Below, piece by piece: positions 16,293 through 25,939 of a DNA stretch of 64,000 nucleotides. Source of the DNA: Halorussus salilacus. GTDB taxonomy: Archaea; Halobacteriota; Halobacteria; Halobacteriales; Haladaptataceae. Location of the stretch: the NCBI RefSeq assembly GCF_024138125.1, contig NZ_CP099993.1, forward strand, positions 2,790,001-2,854,000. Direction: 5' to 3'. How positions within the stretch are numbered: position 1 is the stretch's first letter; every line of letters begins with the position of its first letter. The position numbers and the translations under genes are program-made. The notes beneath the pieces are model-generated. The model was not told the DNA's origin, did not search any database, and saw only the letters and a program-made list of their open reading frames with translations.

Positions 16293-16913
16293 TCAGAACA
16301 GGAAGAGCGCCCACGCCGCCAGCGCGAAACACGGAATCCCGAACCCCGCGAACGCCCCGAGGCTCCAGTCCTTGACGGTCGCGCCGTCGAGCGGCCCGAA
16401 CGGGATCATGTTGAACCCCGCGAGCAGGAAGTTGATGACGACGCCGAGATGGCCGATCTCCCCGACGAACGACCCCGCGAACGCGAGCGGGAGGAACAGG
16501 AGTCCGAGCGCGACGTTGGTCAGCGGCCCGGCCAGCGCGATGAGGCCGTTCTCCCGGGGCGTGATGCGGCCGCGGTGGTAGACCGCGCCGGGCGCGGCGA
16601 ACAGGAACCCCGCCATCCCGCCCGCGACGGCGAGAAACAGCATACCGTAGTCGGCGCGGAACTCCGCGACCTGTCCGAACCGGATCGCGACGACCTTGTG
16701 GGCGAGTTCGTGGAGCAGGAATCCCACCCCCGCGGTCACGAGGCTCAGGCCGAACACCCCCGCGAACTCGGTCGGGTCGACGGCGTTCGGCGTACCGAGC
16801 AACTGCTCGACCAGCCGCCGATTGAGGAAGAACGCGAACGCCACGCCGAGCGCCGCCCACGCCACGAGGAGGTCCTGAATCTCCTTCCCGCTGAATCTGA
16901 TGTTCGCGCTCAT
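16293..16913 (-). CDS. M50-family (site-2-protease-like) membrane metalloprotease
   Basis: 206 residues, five to six hydrophobic segments. The zinc-binding HExxH motif is HELAH in FLLHELAHKVVAIRFGQ (about residue 67), and a later membrane segment contains LLAGFNMIPFGPLDGATVKDW, which supplies the NxxPxxxxDG third ligand region of M50 proteases. Its size is at the short end of the family, with no PDZ domain. It would cut substrate proteins within the membrane. Its start overlaps the TraB-family stop by four bases, so the two are translated together. Confidence 0.85.
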   Translation of the reverse strand: MSANIRFSGKEIQDLLVAWAALGVAFAFFLNRRLVEQLLGTPNAVDPTEFAGVFGLSLVTAGVGFLLHELAHKVVAIRFGQVAEFRADYGMLFLAVAGGMAGFLFAAPGAVYHRGRITPRENGLIALAGPLTNVALGLLFLPLAFAGSFVGEIGHLGVVINFLLAGFNMIPFGPLDGATVKDWSLGAFAGFGIPCFALAAWALFLF

Positions 16914-18211
16914 GTCAGGGCATCGACGATGAGCTCGGCGCTGTTGCGCGCGCCCTCAAGCATCAGCTGGGATATCTCGTTCACGCCGCCGACCTCCGCG
17001 CCGAGCAGGGGAAGCACCACGAACGGGAACAGGAGGCTGGCGACCATGCTCCCGACGTTGGTCATCGCCACGATGGCGATGAGACGGAACAGGGGCACGT
17101 CGAGCATGTCGGCGAGCAGTTCCCGCAGCGGGGTCTCCTCGTCCTTCATGAGTTCGTTGAGCCTGCCGATGTCTCCGACGTTGACCGCGGTGTGGCGTAG
17201 CTCCATGTACCCCGCGAACCACCCCGGTGCGAGCAGTGGGTTGACGCTGGTGAGCCACGCCACCGCGCCGCCGACGCCCGCGCTCGACCACCGCGCGCCC
17301 GCGAGCTTCGCGAGCGAGAACGCGAAGACGCCGTTGAACAGGAACCACGCCGCGAACACCTCGATGAGGAAGCCCTGCCGGACCCCGGCCATCGCCAGCA
17401 GGATGAAGAACGCGACGAAGCCGAACGTGATGAGGTAGCCGAACAGCTTGAAGGGTGAGAACCGGCTCCCCGATTCGGTTCCCACGAGCTCCTCCATCGG
17501 CGGTAGCGTCTCGGGATTCCGGAGGTACTCCTCGATTCCCTCGCGGTGGCCAGCGCCCACGACCGCGACCACGCGGTGGCCCGCCTTCCGGAGCGCCACC
17601 AGCTTGTGGGCGATGAAGGCGTCGCGCTCGTCGATGAGCGCCGCCGCGCCGCCGGGAGAGAACTGGCGGAACTCCTCCATCATCGCGGTCACCACGTCGC
17701 CGTCGGTGAGCTCTTCGATGTCGAACTCCTCGTCGTCGGGTTCGCCGCCGACCCCGACCATCGCGAGACACAGCTCCCAGACCATCCGGAGCTTCTCGAA
17801 GAACGACATCCGCGCCCAGAAGCGCTGGATGGTGGTCTGGATGTCGCGGTCGACCAGCGCCACCCCGCTTCCCACCCGCTCGGCGGCGTCGACCGCCGCC
17901 TGCATGTCCGCGCCGGGTTCGATGTCGAACCGGTCGCCCATCCGGGCCTGAACGTACGACAGCATCCAGTAGGCGATGAACTGGAAGACGGTGTTGCCTT
18001 CGAGGAGGTCGGAGGGTTCGAGGTCGTCGGCCACCTCGCCCTGCATCTGGCGGAACCGTCCCTCGTCGAGTTCGACCGCGACCGTGTCGGGTCGCTCCTC
18101 TTCGATCACCTCTTGGACCTCCTCGACGCTCTCGGCGGAGACGTGGGCGGTCCCGACGACGCGGACGGACCCCTCGCCGCCCCCGTCGTCCAACTCGACT
18201 GTGTCGGTCAT
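16910..18211 (-). CDS. TraB/GumN-family membrane protein
   Basis: 433 residues. The N-terminal domain starts with the family motif VRVVGTAHVSAESVEEV, then VAVELDEGRF (about 49-58), and later VVAVVGAGHREGIEEYL. These Gly-His and Glu motifs define the TraB/PrgY/GumN fold, related to peptidases of the ChaN/TIKI group. The C-terminal half holds four to five membrane segments (about 260-420). Related proteins regulate or cleave peptide signals in bacteria; the archaeal role is unknown. It lies upstream of and overlaps the M50 protease gene, suggesting joint function at the membrane. Confidence 0.88.
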   Translation of the reverse strand: MTDTVELDDGGGEGSVRVVGTAHVSAESVEEVQEVIEEERPDTVAVELDEGRFRQMQGEVADDLEPSDLLEGNTVFQFIAYWMLSYVQARMGDRFDIEPGADMQAAVDAAERVGSGVALVDRDIQTTIQRFWARMSFFEKLRMVWELCLAMVGVGGEPDDEEFDIEELTDGDVVTAMMEEFRQFSPGGAAALIDERDAFIAHKLVALRKAGHRVVAVVGAGHREGIEEYLRNPETLPPMEELVGTESGSRFSPFKLFGYLITFGFVAFFILLAMAGVRQGFLIEVFAAWFLFNGVFAFSLAKLAGARWSSAGVGGAVAWLTSVNPLLAPGWFAGYMELRHTAVNVGDIGRLNELMKDEETPLRELLADMLDVPLFRLIAIVAMTNVGSMVASLLFPFVVLPLLGAEVGGVNEISQLMLEGARNSAELIVDALT

Positions 18212-18409
18212 CGTTCGGGTTACACGCCGTCCCTTTTTACCGTTGTCGGTGACCGAGCGTTTTCTTACCGGTATCCAGAACCGGATATTTACGGGCGGCG
18301 TTCCGGTCGGTCTCGTCGCGGAACTGTCGATAATTCCGCGGTTACCCCGGATAAGGCCCGCAATAACAATGACTGCCCGACCCCACGGTTACGACGAGAA
18401 CCCCTCGAC

Positions 18410-19741
18410 ATGAACCGCCGACGACTCCTCCAGTCGGCCGGGGTGGTGGGGATGGCGTCGCTGGCCGGATGTCCCGACACCGGTGACCGACGGCCCGACT
18501 CCGCACCCACCGACGCGCCGGTCGCCAGAGACGGGTTCGACCGCGCGGTGAACGTCGCCGACGCGGGCGCCGACACCGACGGGAGCGAACCCATCGACGA
18601 CCTCGTGGCCGAGCAGGCCGCCCGAGGCGGCCTGCTCGTCTTCCCGGACGGCGAGTACCGACTGGGTCACGTCGAACTGGAGAACGTCGGTCGGTTCGGG
18701 ATGGTCGCCGAAGACGGCGCAGACCCCACGATACTCCCGGCATCCCCCGCCTCCGAGATGGGCCACACCATGCTCGAAGTCCTCGGGGCCGACTCGTTCC
18801 TGTTCGAGGGCATCTCCTTCGACTTCCGCGAGGAGGGGTACGGCGGCCGGATGCACGTCATGGCCGACCGAACCCTCGCGGTCCGGAACCTCCGGGTACG
18901 GGGCACCTACCCGCCGAGCGCCATCGGCTTCCACTTCGGAGTGACGGGCGAGAACGGCCGGGGACTCGTCGAGAACCTCGTCGCCCGCGGCGGCGGCCGA
19001 CAGGGCGGCCGGTCGGTCGGCGTCTTCGTCGACCGGACCCACGCGGGCGAACTCACCTTCCGGAACTGCCACCTTGAGAACTTCCCGAACAACGGCCTGT
19101 ACGCCTCCGCGTCGGGCAACACCGGCCAGTACGAGGGGAGCGACGGCAGGATTCGAGTGCTCGGTGGCTTCTACCGGAACAACAACATCGCGGGTATCCG
19201 CATCGGGGGTCCCGAGGCACTCGTCAGGCGCGCGACCATCGTGGTCGACGACGTGCCCCCGCACAACGACCTGAACGCCCGCGGCCTGCTCGTCCGGAAC
19301 GGGACCGGCCACCGCATCGAGGAGTGCAACATCGTGGTCGGACCGGAAGCGGGCTACAGCCTCGGTGCCGTCGCGTTCAACGCCGACGCCGGACGGGCGA
19401 CCTTCCGGGACAGTCGCATCGTGATGAACCGCAACGGGATTCCGGCGGTGTTCGCGCCGTCGCCCTCGAAGTCCGAGTACGACCCGTCCGGGCCGGTGTT
19501 CGAGAACGTCTCGATAACCGGCCGGGCTGGCGGTGCCGAGACCGTGGTCGTGCGCGACCGAAACCGAAGCGCGTTCCGGAACTGCGAGGTCGTCCAGTCG
19601 GGCGACAACCGCGCGGGCATCTGGTTCGACGGGGCCGACGACGGACTGGTCGCCGACACCACCATCGACGTGACCGGCATCCCGATACAGGAGATAGAGT
19701 CCTCGGTCCGGCGACGCAGCGTGAACGTGGTCCAGCCATGA
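18410..19741 (+). CDS. Tat-exported lipoprotein with right-handed beta-helix
   Basis: 443 residues from the ATG at 18410. The N-terminus MNRRRLLQSAGVVGMASLAGC carries a Tat-like NRRRLLQ motif and a SLAGC lipobox. After a Ser/Pro/Asp-rich linker the protein becomes a repetitive parallel beta-helix, as in pectate-lyase-like carbohydrate-active proteins (LLVFPDGEYRLGHVELENV, then recurrent NGLYAS, FRNCHLENF, FRNCEVVQ turns). The active site is not readable. It begins a four-gene plus-strand cluster and its stop overlaps the start of the glycosyltransferase by four bases, so it likely binds, modifies or presents a surface polysaccharide. Confidence 0.82.
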   Translation: MNRRRLLQSAGVVGMASLAGCPDTGDRRPDSAPTDAPVARDGFDRAVNVADAGADTDGSEPIDDLVAEQAARGGLLVFPDGEYRLGHVELENVGRFGMVAEDGADPTILPASPASEMGHTMLEVLGADSFLFEGISFDFREEGYGGRMHVMADRTLAVRNLRVRGTYPPSAIGFHFGVTGENGRGLVENLVARGGGRQGGRSVGVFVDRTHAGELTFRNCHLENFPNNGLYASASGNTGQYEGSDGRIRVLGGFYRNNNIAGIRIGGPEALVRRATIVVDDVPPHNDLNARGLLVRNGTGHRIEECNIVVGPEAGYSLGAVAFNADAGRATFRDSRIVMNRNGIPAVFAPSPSKSEYDPSGPVFENVSITGRAGGAETVVVRDRNRSAFRNCEVVQSGDNRAGIWFDGADDGLVADTTIDVTGIPIQEIESSVRRRSVNVVQP

Positions 19742-20745
19742 GCCAGGAGACGACGCGCCCCCGCCGCGACGCCGCGACCGACCTCCCGACGCTGTCGGTC
19801 GTGGTCATCGCGCGCAACGAGGAGCGTCGTATCGAACGGTGTCTGGAGTCGGTGCTGGCGGCGGCCGAACCGTTCGACGCCGAGACCATCGTCGTGGACT
19901 CGAACTCGACCGACCGGACCGCCGAACTCGCCGCCGACTACCCCGCGACCGTCTTCCGGATTCCGACCGACGACCTCTCGAACCCATCGGCGGGCCGGTA
20001 CGTCGGCGGGGCCGTCGCCGAGGGCGAGCAGGTGCTGTTCGTCGACGGCGACATCGTGGTCGAGGACGGCGACTGGCTGGAGACCGCCTCGCGGATGGTG
20101 GCCGCCGACCCCCGCCTCGCGGGGGTCGACGGCCACCTCGACGAGCGACCCCACGAGGACTCCGCTTCGGACCGACCCGAGGAGGTCGGGTGGATACGGG
20201 GGGTCGCGCTCTACGACGCCGACGCGCTCGCGGCGGTCGGGGGGTTCGACCCCTACCTGCGCGCGGTCGAGGACCTCCACCTCGGCCACGAACTCACCGC
20301 CGCTGGCTACCGATTCCGGCGGCTTCAGACCGTGGTGGGCCACCAGATACGCGACGACGCGGGACTCCACGAGCCGTTCCGGCGGTGGGAGCGGGGGTTC
20401 TTCGACGGCGTCGCCGACGCCCTCGCTCGGTCGGCCGACTCGCCGTCCCTGCTTGCCAAGCACCTCTGGCGGCTCCGCTACGCCGTCCTCACGGGAGTGT
20501 GGCTGGTCGTCGGGGTCGCGTCGCTGGTCGCGCTCCCCGCGTTCGCGGTCTGGGCGGCGGTCTCGGCGGTCGCGGTGGCCGCGCTGGTCCGTCTCAAGGG
20601 GCCGACGCTCGCCTACAAGGTGGTGATGGGATGGGTATCGGTCGCGCTCGCGGCGGTGCTGTACGACTGGTCGCCCCCGCCCGACCCCGAGGAGTACCCG
20701 CTGGACCGCGTCGAGCGCGTGGCGTCGGGACCCCGACTCGGGTGA
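19738..20745 (+). CDS. Family 2 glycosyltransferase with C-terminal membrane segments
   Basis: 335 residues. The GT-A domain opens with LSVVVIARNEERRIERCLES (about 20-39), followed by ETIVVDSNSTDRTAELA and the DxD-type metal and sugar-nucleotide site LFVDGDIVV (about 100). An ED motif (AVEDLHLGHEL) and a QxxRW-like HEPFRRWERGF region follow. Two hydrophobic segments near the C-terminus (about 250-310) anchor it. It probably adds sugars from a nucleotide donor to a lipid carrier on the cytoplasmic face. Overlaps the upstream gene by four bases and lies seven bases before the flippase gene. Confidence 0.92.
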   Translation: MSQETTRPRRDAATDLPTLSVVVIARNEERRIERCLESVLAAAEPFDAETIVVDSNSTDRTAELAADYPATVFRIPTDDLSNPSAGRYVGGAVAEGEQVLFVDGDIVVEDGDWLETASRMVAADPRLAGVDGHLDERPHEDSASDRPEEVGWIRGVALYDADALAAVGGFDPYLRAVEDLHLGHELTAAGYRFRRLQTVVGHQIRDDAGLHEPFRRWERGFFDGVADALARSADSPSLLAKHLWRLRYAVLTGVWLVVGVASLVALPAFAVWAAVSAVAVAALVRLKGPTLAYKVVMGWVSVALAAVLYDWSPPPDPEEYPLDRVERVASGPRLG

Positions 20746-20752
20746 GATTCCG

Positions 20753-22285
20753 ATGGGACGGAGCCTCACGAGCGCGTTCCTGTCGATATTCAGCGCGCGA
20801 ATCGCCACCACCGCGGTCACGCTCGTCACCCTCCCCATCATCGTCCGGGTGCTGGGCCCCGACAGCTACGGCGACTACGCCTTCCTGCTGTCGGTGTTCG
20901 CCATCGTGATGACGTTCGTCAGCTCCGGGGTGACCGAGGGCGTCCAGAAGTACGTCGGCGAGGACCGCGAGGCGGCGTGGCGCGAGCACGTCGTGGGGTT
21001 CTACCTCAGGCTGGCGGTCGCGCTCGCGGTCGTCGGCGCTCTCGGGACCGCGGCGTTCGCCCTGTTCGGCCCGGTCGAGCGCCTGCTCGACGCCCGGTTC
21101 CGGACGTACTTCCTCCTGCTCGGGGCGTTCATGTTCGCGGCCCAGCTCCGGTCGTTCGTCCGGCGGTCGCTGATGGGGATGGAACTGGAGCGCTACACCG
21201 AACCCCTGCGGGTGGCGTACGCGATTTCGTGGGTGACCATCGGCCTCCTGCTGGCGACCGCGGGGTGGGGCGTCGCGGGTCTGCTGGTCGGCAACATCGT
21301 CGCGTGCCTCGCCATCGCAGCGGTCGGCGGGGTGCTACTGGCCCGGCGACTCTCGATACGGGAGACCCTCTCGGCGACCCCCCGGTCGTTCCCGCGCGAC
21401 GAACTGCTGTGGTTCAACGCGCTCAACATCGTGCTGGTCCTCCTGATGAAGTCGCTGTACAACGTCGACGTGGTCATGCTCCGGACCCTCGGCGGGAGCG
21501 AGATGACCGGCCACTACAAGTCGGCGCTGGTCATCGCGGAGTACCTCTGGTTCGTCCCGGTCTCGTTGCAGACCGTCCTGCTCCACTCGACCTCGGGGCT
21601 CTGGGCCGAGGACCGCCGGGACCGCATCGAGGCGCTGACCGCCCGCATCACCCGGTACACCCTCCTGCTGACCTGCCTGCTCGCGCTCGGCATCGCGGCG
21701 CTCGCGGGCCGGTTCGTGCCCCTCTACTACGGCCCGGCGTTCGCAGAGGCGGTCACGCCGCTGCGGGTCCTCCTGCCGGGCGTGGTGGCGTTCGCGGTCG
21801 TCCACCCGATGTACGCGGTCTCGCAGGCCAACGGCAACCTCAAGCCGCTGGTGGCGGCGACCGCCGGGTCGGCGCTGTTGAACGTCGCCCTCAACGCCGC
21901 GCTCATCCCGGCCTACGGGATGGTCGGGGCCGCGGTCGCCACCGGAATCGGCTACGGTTCGATGCTGGCGTTCCACGTCAGGAGCGCCCGCCACCTCGGG
22001 TTCGACCCGCTGGCCGACCTCCGGGCGGGGCGGGTCGCCCTCACGGCCGGGGTCGCCGCGGTACCCGTCTTCGGGGCGACCCTGTTGCTCGACGACCTGC
22101 TCGCGCTGGCGGTCGTCCCGCCGCTCGGGTTCGCGGTCTACGCGTGGACCGCGGTGGCGACCGGCGCGATAACCGCCGACGAACTCGCCGACCTCGCGGG
22201 GGCGCTACCGGTGTCGGTCCCCGCGAGCGTGCGGTCGTTCGCGTCGTCGCTCGTTCCGCACGCCGGGGAGGGCGGTCGGGAGTGA
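20753..22285 (+). CDS. Oligosaccharide flippase (polysaccharide transport family)
   Basis: 510 residues, about 14 predicted membrane segments. The opening FLSIFSARIATTAVTLVTLP and the VRVLGPDSYGDYAFLLSVF segment are typical of Wzx-like flippases in the MOP superfamily. A polar stretch after segment 6 and LLPGVVAFAVVHPMYAVSQANGN later also match. It would flip lipid-linked glycans made by the neighbouring glycosyltransferase across the membrane. The stop at 22285 is followed by 223 bases before the next gene. Confidence 0.92.
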   Translation: MGRSLTSAFLSIFSARIATTAVTLVTLPIIVRVLGPDSYGDYAFLLSVFAIVMTFVSSGVTEGVQKYVGEDREAAWREHVVGFYLRLAVALAVVGALGTAAFALFGPVERLLDARFRTYFLLLGAFMFAAQLRSFVRRSLMGMELERYTEPLRVAYAISWVTIGLLLATAGWGVAGLLVGNIVACLAIAAVGGVLLARRLSIRETLSATPRSFPRDELLWFNALNIVLVLLMKSLYNVDVVMLRTLGGSEMTGHYKSALVIAEYLWFVPVSLQTVLLHSTSGLWAEDRRDRIEALTARITRYTLLLTCLLALGIAALAGRFVPLYYGPAFAEAVTPLRVLLPGVVAFAVVHPMYAVSQANGNLKPLVAATAGSALLNVALNAALIPAYGMVGAAVATGIGYGSMLAFHVRSARHLGFDPLADLRAGRVALTAGVAAVPVFGATLLLDDLLALAVVPPLGFAVYAWTAVATGAITADELADLAGALPVSVPASVRSFASSLVPHAGEGGRE

Positions 22286-22508
22286 CTGGGGGGAGTCCGG
22301 AGACGCTCCCCGAAGACCGCGGTGAATCGACCGACTGGGTCGGGGGAAATGAGACGTTAGCCCGCGAGACGCGCGCTCGCGTCGGAGGTAACGAGCGTAT
22401 AACAAAAGTCGCGCTCGCTGTAGCGCCCGACAGCAACGTCTGTCTACCGACGCGATGCCGGTCGCGTCCGGAGTTCGAGGCGAAAGACAATGAGACACAG
22501 GGGGATAC

Positions 22509-24473
22509 ATGAGCAGTAGCGAAACGTTGCGGGGCCGGATCGCCGAGCGCCGCCTCGACGTGCTCGCGGCCGTCGCGGGGCTGACGGTCGCGGTGCTTTT
22601 GTTCCCGCTCCGGTTTCTCGCGTCGCAGGTGTACGTCGATACCATCCCCATCGTCGTCGGGGTCGCCTGCCTGCTGTACCTGCTGACGACCCGCGAACCG
22701 ACCTACGGGACCGGCTTCCCGGAGCTGTCCGGCGCGTTCGGTCGGGTCTCGGCGGGGCTGGTGATCGCGGGAATCGGCGTCCTCGCGGCCCTGGGCGTCC
22801 GGCTCGGCGGCCGGACGCCCGCCTTCCTCGCGCTCGCGGGGGCGGTCGGGACCCTCCTTTTGGTCCAGATCGCGTTCGTCCGCGAGTCCGACCTCGACGC
22901 CCGCCTCGTGCTGGCCCAGATACTCGGTCTCTCGGTCGTCGTCCGGTTCGTCGCGCTGTACACGACGCCGGGTCTGGTCGGGGTCGACAGCTGGTCGCAC
23001 GTCTACCACTACGCCGACATGGTGCTGGCGGCGAACTCGCTCGAAGCCATCGCGGAGTTCAAGTACTACGCCGCGCCGCTGTACCACCTCCTCGTGGTCG
23101 CCACCGCGGAGGTGCTGAGCGTGTCGCTCCGACAGGCGCTGTTCCTCTCGGTCGGGTCGCTGATGGCGCTGGTCGTGCTGTTCGTCTACGCGACCGCGCG
23201 GTTCTTCGTGCCCGCCCGGTGGGCGCTGTTCGCCGCGGCGGGAATCGCGGTCGCAGACGAGGTCCTGCTGTGGAGCATCCACCTCATTCCCACGAGTCTG
23301 GGGCTGTTCCTGTTCGCGGCAATCGTCTACACGATGGCGCGGCTGTTCTACACCGACTCGACCCGGCGCAACCTCGCGCTGTTGGTGGCGTTCAGCGTCG
23401 CGGTCATCCTCACCCACCAGGTGTCGTCGTTCATCACGCTCGTGCTCATCACCTCGGGCGTGCTCGCCCAGTTGCTGGTGCGGCTCTCGGCCGCCCAGAG
23501 CTGGATACCCATCGGTGGCGACGGCGACGAGGAGATAAACACGGTCAACCTCCTCGGGGTGCTCATCTTCGACCTCGGATTCCTGGTGTTCATGTGGTCG
23601 ATAACGCCGTACGGAAACGGGTCGTTCCTCGAAACCACGGTTACGTGGCTACTCATCGCCTTGGAGGACTCCGCGGCGTTCCTCAACCTCGCCAGCAGTG
23701 GGGCCAGCGCGGGCGGGGGCGGCGGCGAGTCGTCGTTCCTGATGGACGTGGCGACGTACATGGACGCGGTCGGGAAGCTGCTGTTGCTGTTCGTCACCGT
23801 GGTCGGGAGCCTCGTGGCGCTCCGGCGCAGCCACACTCGCCAGCGCGCCTACACCTTCGTCGGTGCCATCGGCTTCATGCTGTTCTTCTCGTTCGGGTTC
23901 CCGCTGTTCGGCATCCGGACCTTCCTGCCGGGCCGGTGGTTCGCGTTCGTCTACGTGCTGATGGCCATCGTTGGCGTCATCGGGCTGAGCTACCTCGCGC
24001 GGAGCCTTCCGCGCGAGGTAGCGGTGGCGCTACTCCTGATGTTCGCCGCGGTGTTCCCGACGATGATGCTGGTGTCCTCGCGGGGGACGCCCGACGACCC
24101 GGTCATGACGGGCCAGCGCGCGAGTCCGGCCTACACGCAGGCCGAAATCGCCGCGGTGTGGACCGTCGAGGAGATACGCCCCCACCCCGACGAGTTCCTC
24201 TACACCGACCACCCGTACAAGGCGGTGTTCCAGCGGACCAACGTCCATCCGACCGAGCAGTTGCGGTTGGGCGACGACGGGAGACCGCCCGACGACCCCG
24301 CGCTCGTCGTCTACCGGCGCTACCAGTCCTACGGAGCGTCGTACTTCGAGGGGCCGGACGGCGTCGAATCCATCCGCAACGTCTCGCCCGGACAGCTCTG
24401 TGGCTCGGACGCGAGTCGCGTCTACTCGAACGGCGACGTGCGGATGTGCATGACCGAGGACGTCGCGGCCTGA
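22509..24473 (+). CDS. Large multi-pass membrane protein, GT-C glycosyltransferase-like
   Basis: 654 residues with about 13 hydrophobic segments. A first-loop acidic motif (LVGVDSWSHVYHYADMV, about 155-172) lies where GT-C transferases such as oligosaccharyltransferases and mannosyltransferases have their catalytic Asp. A soluble domain follows the last membrane segment (about 540-654). Family not certain; no conserved WWDYG motif of AglB is present. A promoter is likely in the 223-bp gap (gtataacaaaag near 22397). Its position after a glycosyltransferase and flippase suggests transfer or polymerisation of surface glycans outside the membrane. Confidence 0.75.
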   Translation: MSSSETLRGRIAERRLDVLAAVAGLTVAVLLFPLRFLASQVYVDTIPIVVGVACLLYLLTTREPTYGTGFPELSGAFGRVSAGLVIAGIGVLAALGVRLGGRTPAFLALAGAVGTLLLVQIAFVRESDLDARLVLAQILGLSVVVRFVALYTTPGLVGVDSWSHVYHYADMVLAANSLEAIAEFKYYAAPLYHLLVVATAEVLSVSLRQALFLSVGSLMALVVLFVYATARFFVPARWALFAAAGIAVADEVLLWSIHLIPTSLGLFLFAAIVYTMARLFYTDSTRRNLALLVAFSVAVILTHQVSSFITLVLITSGVLAQLLVRLSAAQSWIPIGGDGDEEINTVNLLGVLIFDLGFLVFMWSITPYGNGSFLETTVTWLLIALEDSAAFLNLASSGASAGGGGGESSFLMDVATYMDAVGKLLLLFVTVVGSLVALRRSHTRQRAYTFVGAIGFMLFFSFGFPLFGIRTFLPGRWFAFVYVLMAIVGVIGLSYLARSLPREVAVALLLMFAAVFPTMMLVSSRGTPDDPVMTGQRASPAYTQAEIAAVWTVEEIRPHPDEFLYTDHPYKAVFQRTNVHPTEQLRLGDDGRPPDDPALVVYRRYQSYGASYFEGPDGVESIRNVSPGQLCGSDASRVYSNGDVRMCMTEDVAA

Positions 24474-24512
24474 CGACCGCGGGAAAACGGAGCTCCCGGG
24501 AGAAGACCCGAG

Positions 24513-25628
24513 CTACTCGCCCTCGGACTCGTGGATGGTGTCGAGCCGGAGGGTCACGCTGCGGTAGGCCGACGCGCCGGTCGGTTCGTCCGGAACCGAA
24601 CCCCGAAACAGCATGACGTGGAGGCGGACGTTCTCGGTCGCGTCGGGCGTGAACTCGACCGAGACGTTCTCGCGCTCGCCGTCGTCGAGGCTCACTTCGG
24701 TTCGCTGGACCTCGGTCGCGCTCTCGACCGCGAGTCCGTCGTCGGTCTCCTCGACGTCCTGCAACTGTGCCACCATGGCGTAGGTCGTCGGCTGGCCCTC
24801 GTGGTTCCGGACCCCGACCGCGAGCGACGCGGGTTCGCCGTCGGCGAACTCGGGGTAGTCGTCGGCGACGAGCGTGCCGTTCTCGTCCTCGCTGAGCAGA
24901 TACAGCTCTGTGAACTGGTCGCCGGGCTGGGGGGCCGCCACCGCGTAGCCGATGCCCGCGAGCGCGACCACCACCCCGACCGCGAAGACGGCGTTCGCGA
25001 CGGGGTGGCCGCCGTCCGAGTCGGCCGCCGACGCGGCGTCTCCCGACGACTCCGCAGCCTCACCTCCCTTCGACTCCGGCCCGTCCGAGAACAGCGGCGA
25101 GGCGCTGGGCAGGAGGGTCGGGGCGAACCGGTCGCCGGGCGGGAGCCGCCAGCGCCGGACCGAGCCGAGGAGACACCCGACCAGCGTGACCCCGGCGACG
25201 GCGAGTACCAGCGGTTCGACCCGGATTCCCCACGGCGTGAAGTTGAGCGCCAGCGCGACGGTCGGGGTGACGACCGCGCTGACCCCGACCGCGAGCGTGA
25301 GGCGTTCGAGCGCGTCGATGCCCCGGCGGGCCCGGAACTGGAACCGGGGGGCCATCGGCTCGCCCTCTGGGTCGAGCCGTTCGACTGCGGGCTCGTGGCC
25401 GGGGAACAGCACCGAGACCACGGCGTAGCCGGGGAGGACGAGCAGGAAGGCGAGGCCGAGCGCGACCGTGGTCAGCCGGGCGGCTATCGCGCCCGGCGAC
25501 GCGTCTGCGAGCTCGGCCAGCGGGACGCTCGACTCGGCGTTCAGGACGAGCGCCGCCGCGAGCGCGGTCAGGCAGGCGACCGCCACGAGGTCGAATGGCA
25601 CCCGGCGGGTCAGGGCTCGCGCGCTCAT
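24513..25628 (-). CDS. DUF1616 family membrane protein
   Basis: 371 residues. Two hydrophobic segments at about 14-33 and 48-75 (LGLAFLLVLPGYAVVSVLFPG) are followed by further segments at 113-160. A region rich in Ser, Ala and Glu leads to another membrane segment (about 215-232) and a C-terminal domain of some 140 residues with GDQFTELYLLSEDENGTLVA and beta-sandwich-like strands (VSVEFTPDATENVRLHVMLF) that likely faces outside. This arrangement matches DUF1616, a haloarchaeal surface-associated family often seen near glycan genes. It is convergent with the GT-C-like gene. Confidence 0.85.
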   Translation of the reverse strand: MSARALTRRVPFDLVAVACLTALAAALVLNAESSVPLAELADASPGAIAARLTTVALGLAFLLVLPGYAVVSVLFPGHEPAVERLDPEGEPMAPRFQFRARRGIDALERLTLAVGVSAVVTPTVALALNFTPWGIRVEPLVLAVAGVTLVGCLLGSVRRWRLPPGDRFAPTLLPSASPLFSDGPESKGGEAAESSGDAASAADSDGGHPVANAVFAVGVVVALAGIGYAVAAPQPGDQFTELYLLSEDENGTLVADDYPEFADGEPASLAVGVRNHEGQPTTYAMVAQLQDVEETDDGLAVESATEVQRTEVSLDDGERENVSVEFTPDATENVRLHVMLFRGSVPDEPTGASAYRSVTLRLDTIHESEGE

Positions 25629-25939
25629 CGTCCCTCGCGGGGCCAGCGGTCGCCTTCCTCGCGAAGCCGACCGTCGCTTTCGGGCCGACGTTCGTTTCTC
25701 CCGAGACGCATGTACCGAGTCATCGGCGTGGCCGCCCTTTGTTATGGGCGCGTTTCCGAGCCCCCCGCGGTCGCGCTCAGCCCCGAACCCGCGCGCTCGC
25801 CCCCTCTCGCGGGCGGTCCCGAGCGCGGCCGCGCTCGGGACCGCCCGCGAACCGCGTCGAGTCGCGGTAAACGGAGGCTAACGCCCGGCGTCGCGGGAAG
25901 GCGAAAGCGACATCGGGGTGGCGGCCGACGGTCGAACCG
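25629..25939. other. Divergent intergenic space with a long palindrome
   Basis: 311 bases between DUF1616 and the thioesterase. No credible gene. It contains the perfect 44-bp palindrome described separately; apart from that I see only GC-rich sequence and no convincing TATA box. Confidence 0.6.
25807..25850. repeat. Perfect 44-bp palindrome
   Basis: Positions 25807-25828 are exactly the reverse complement of 25829-25850, with no loop; the centre is a NotI-like GCGGCCGC. Lies 178 bases before the DUF1616 start and 90 bases before the thioesterase start, both pointing away from it. Confidence 0.9.
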
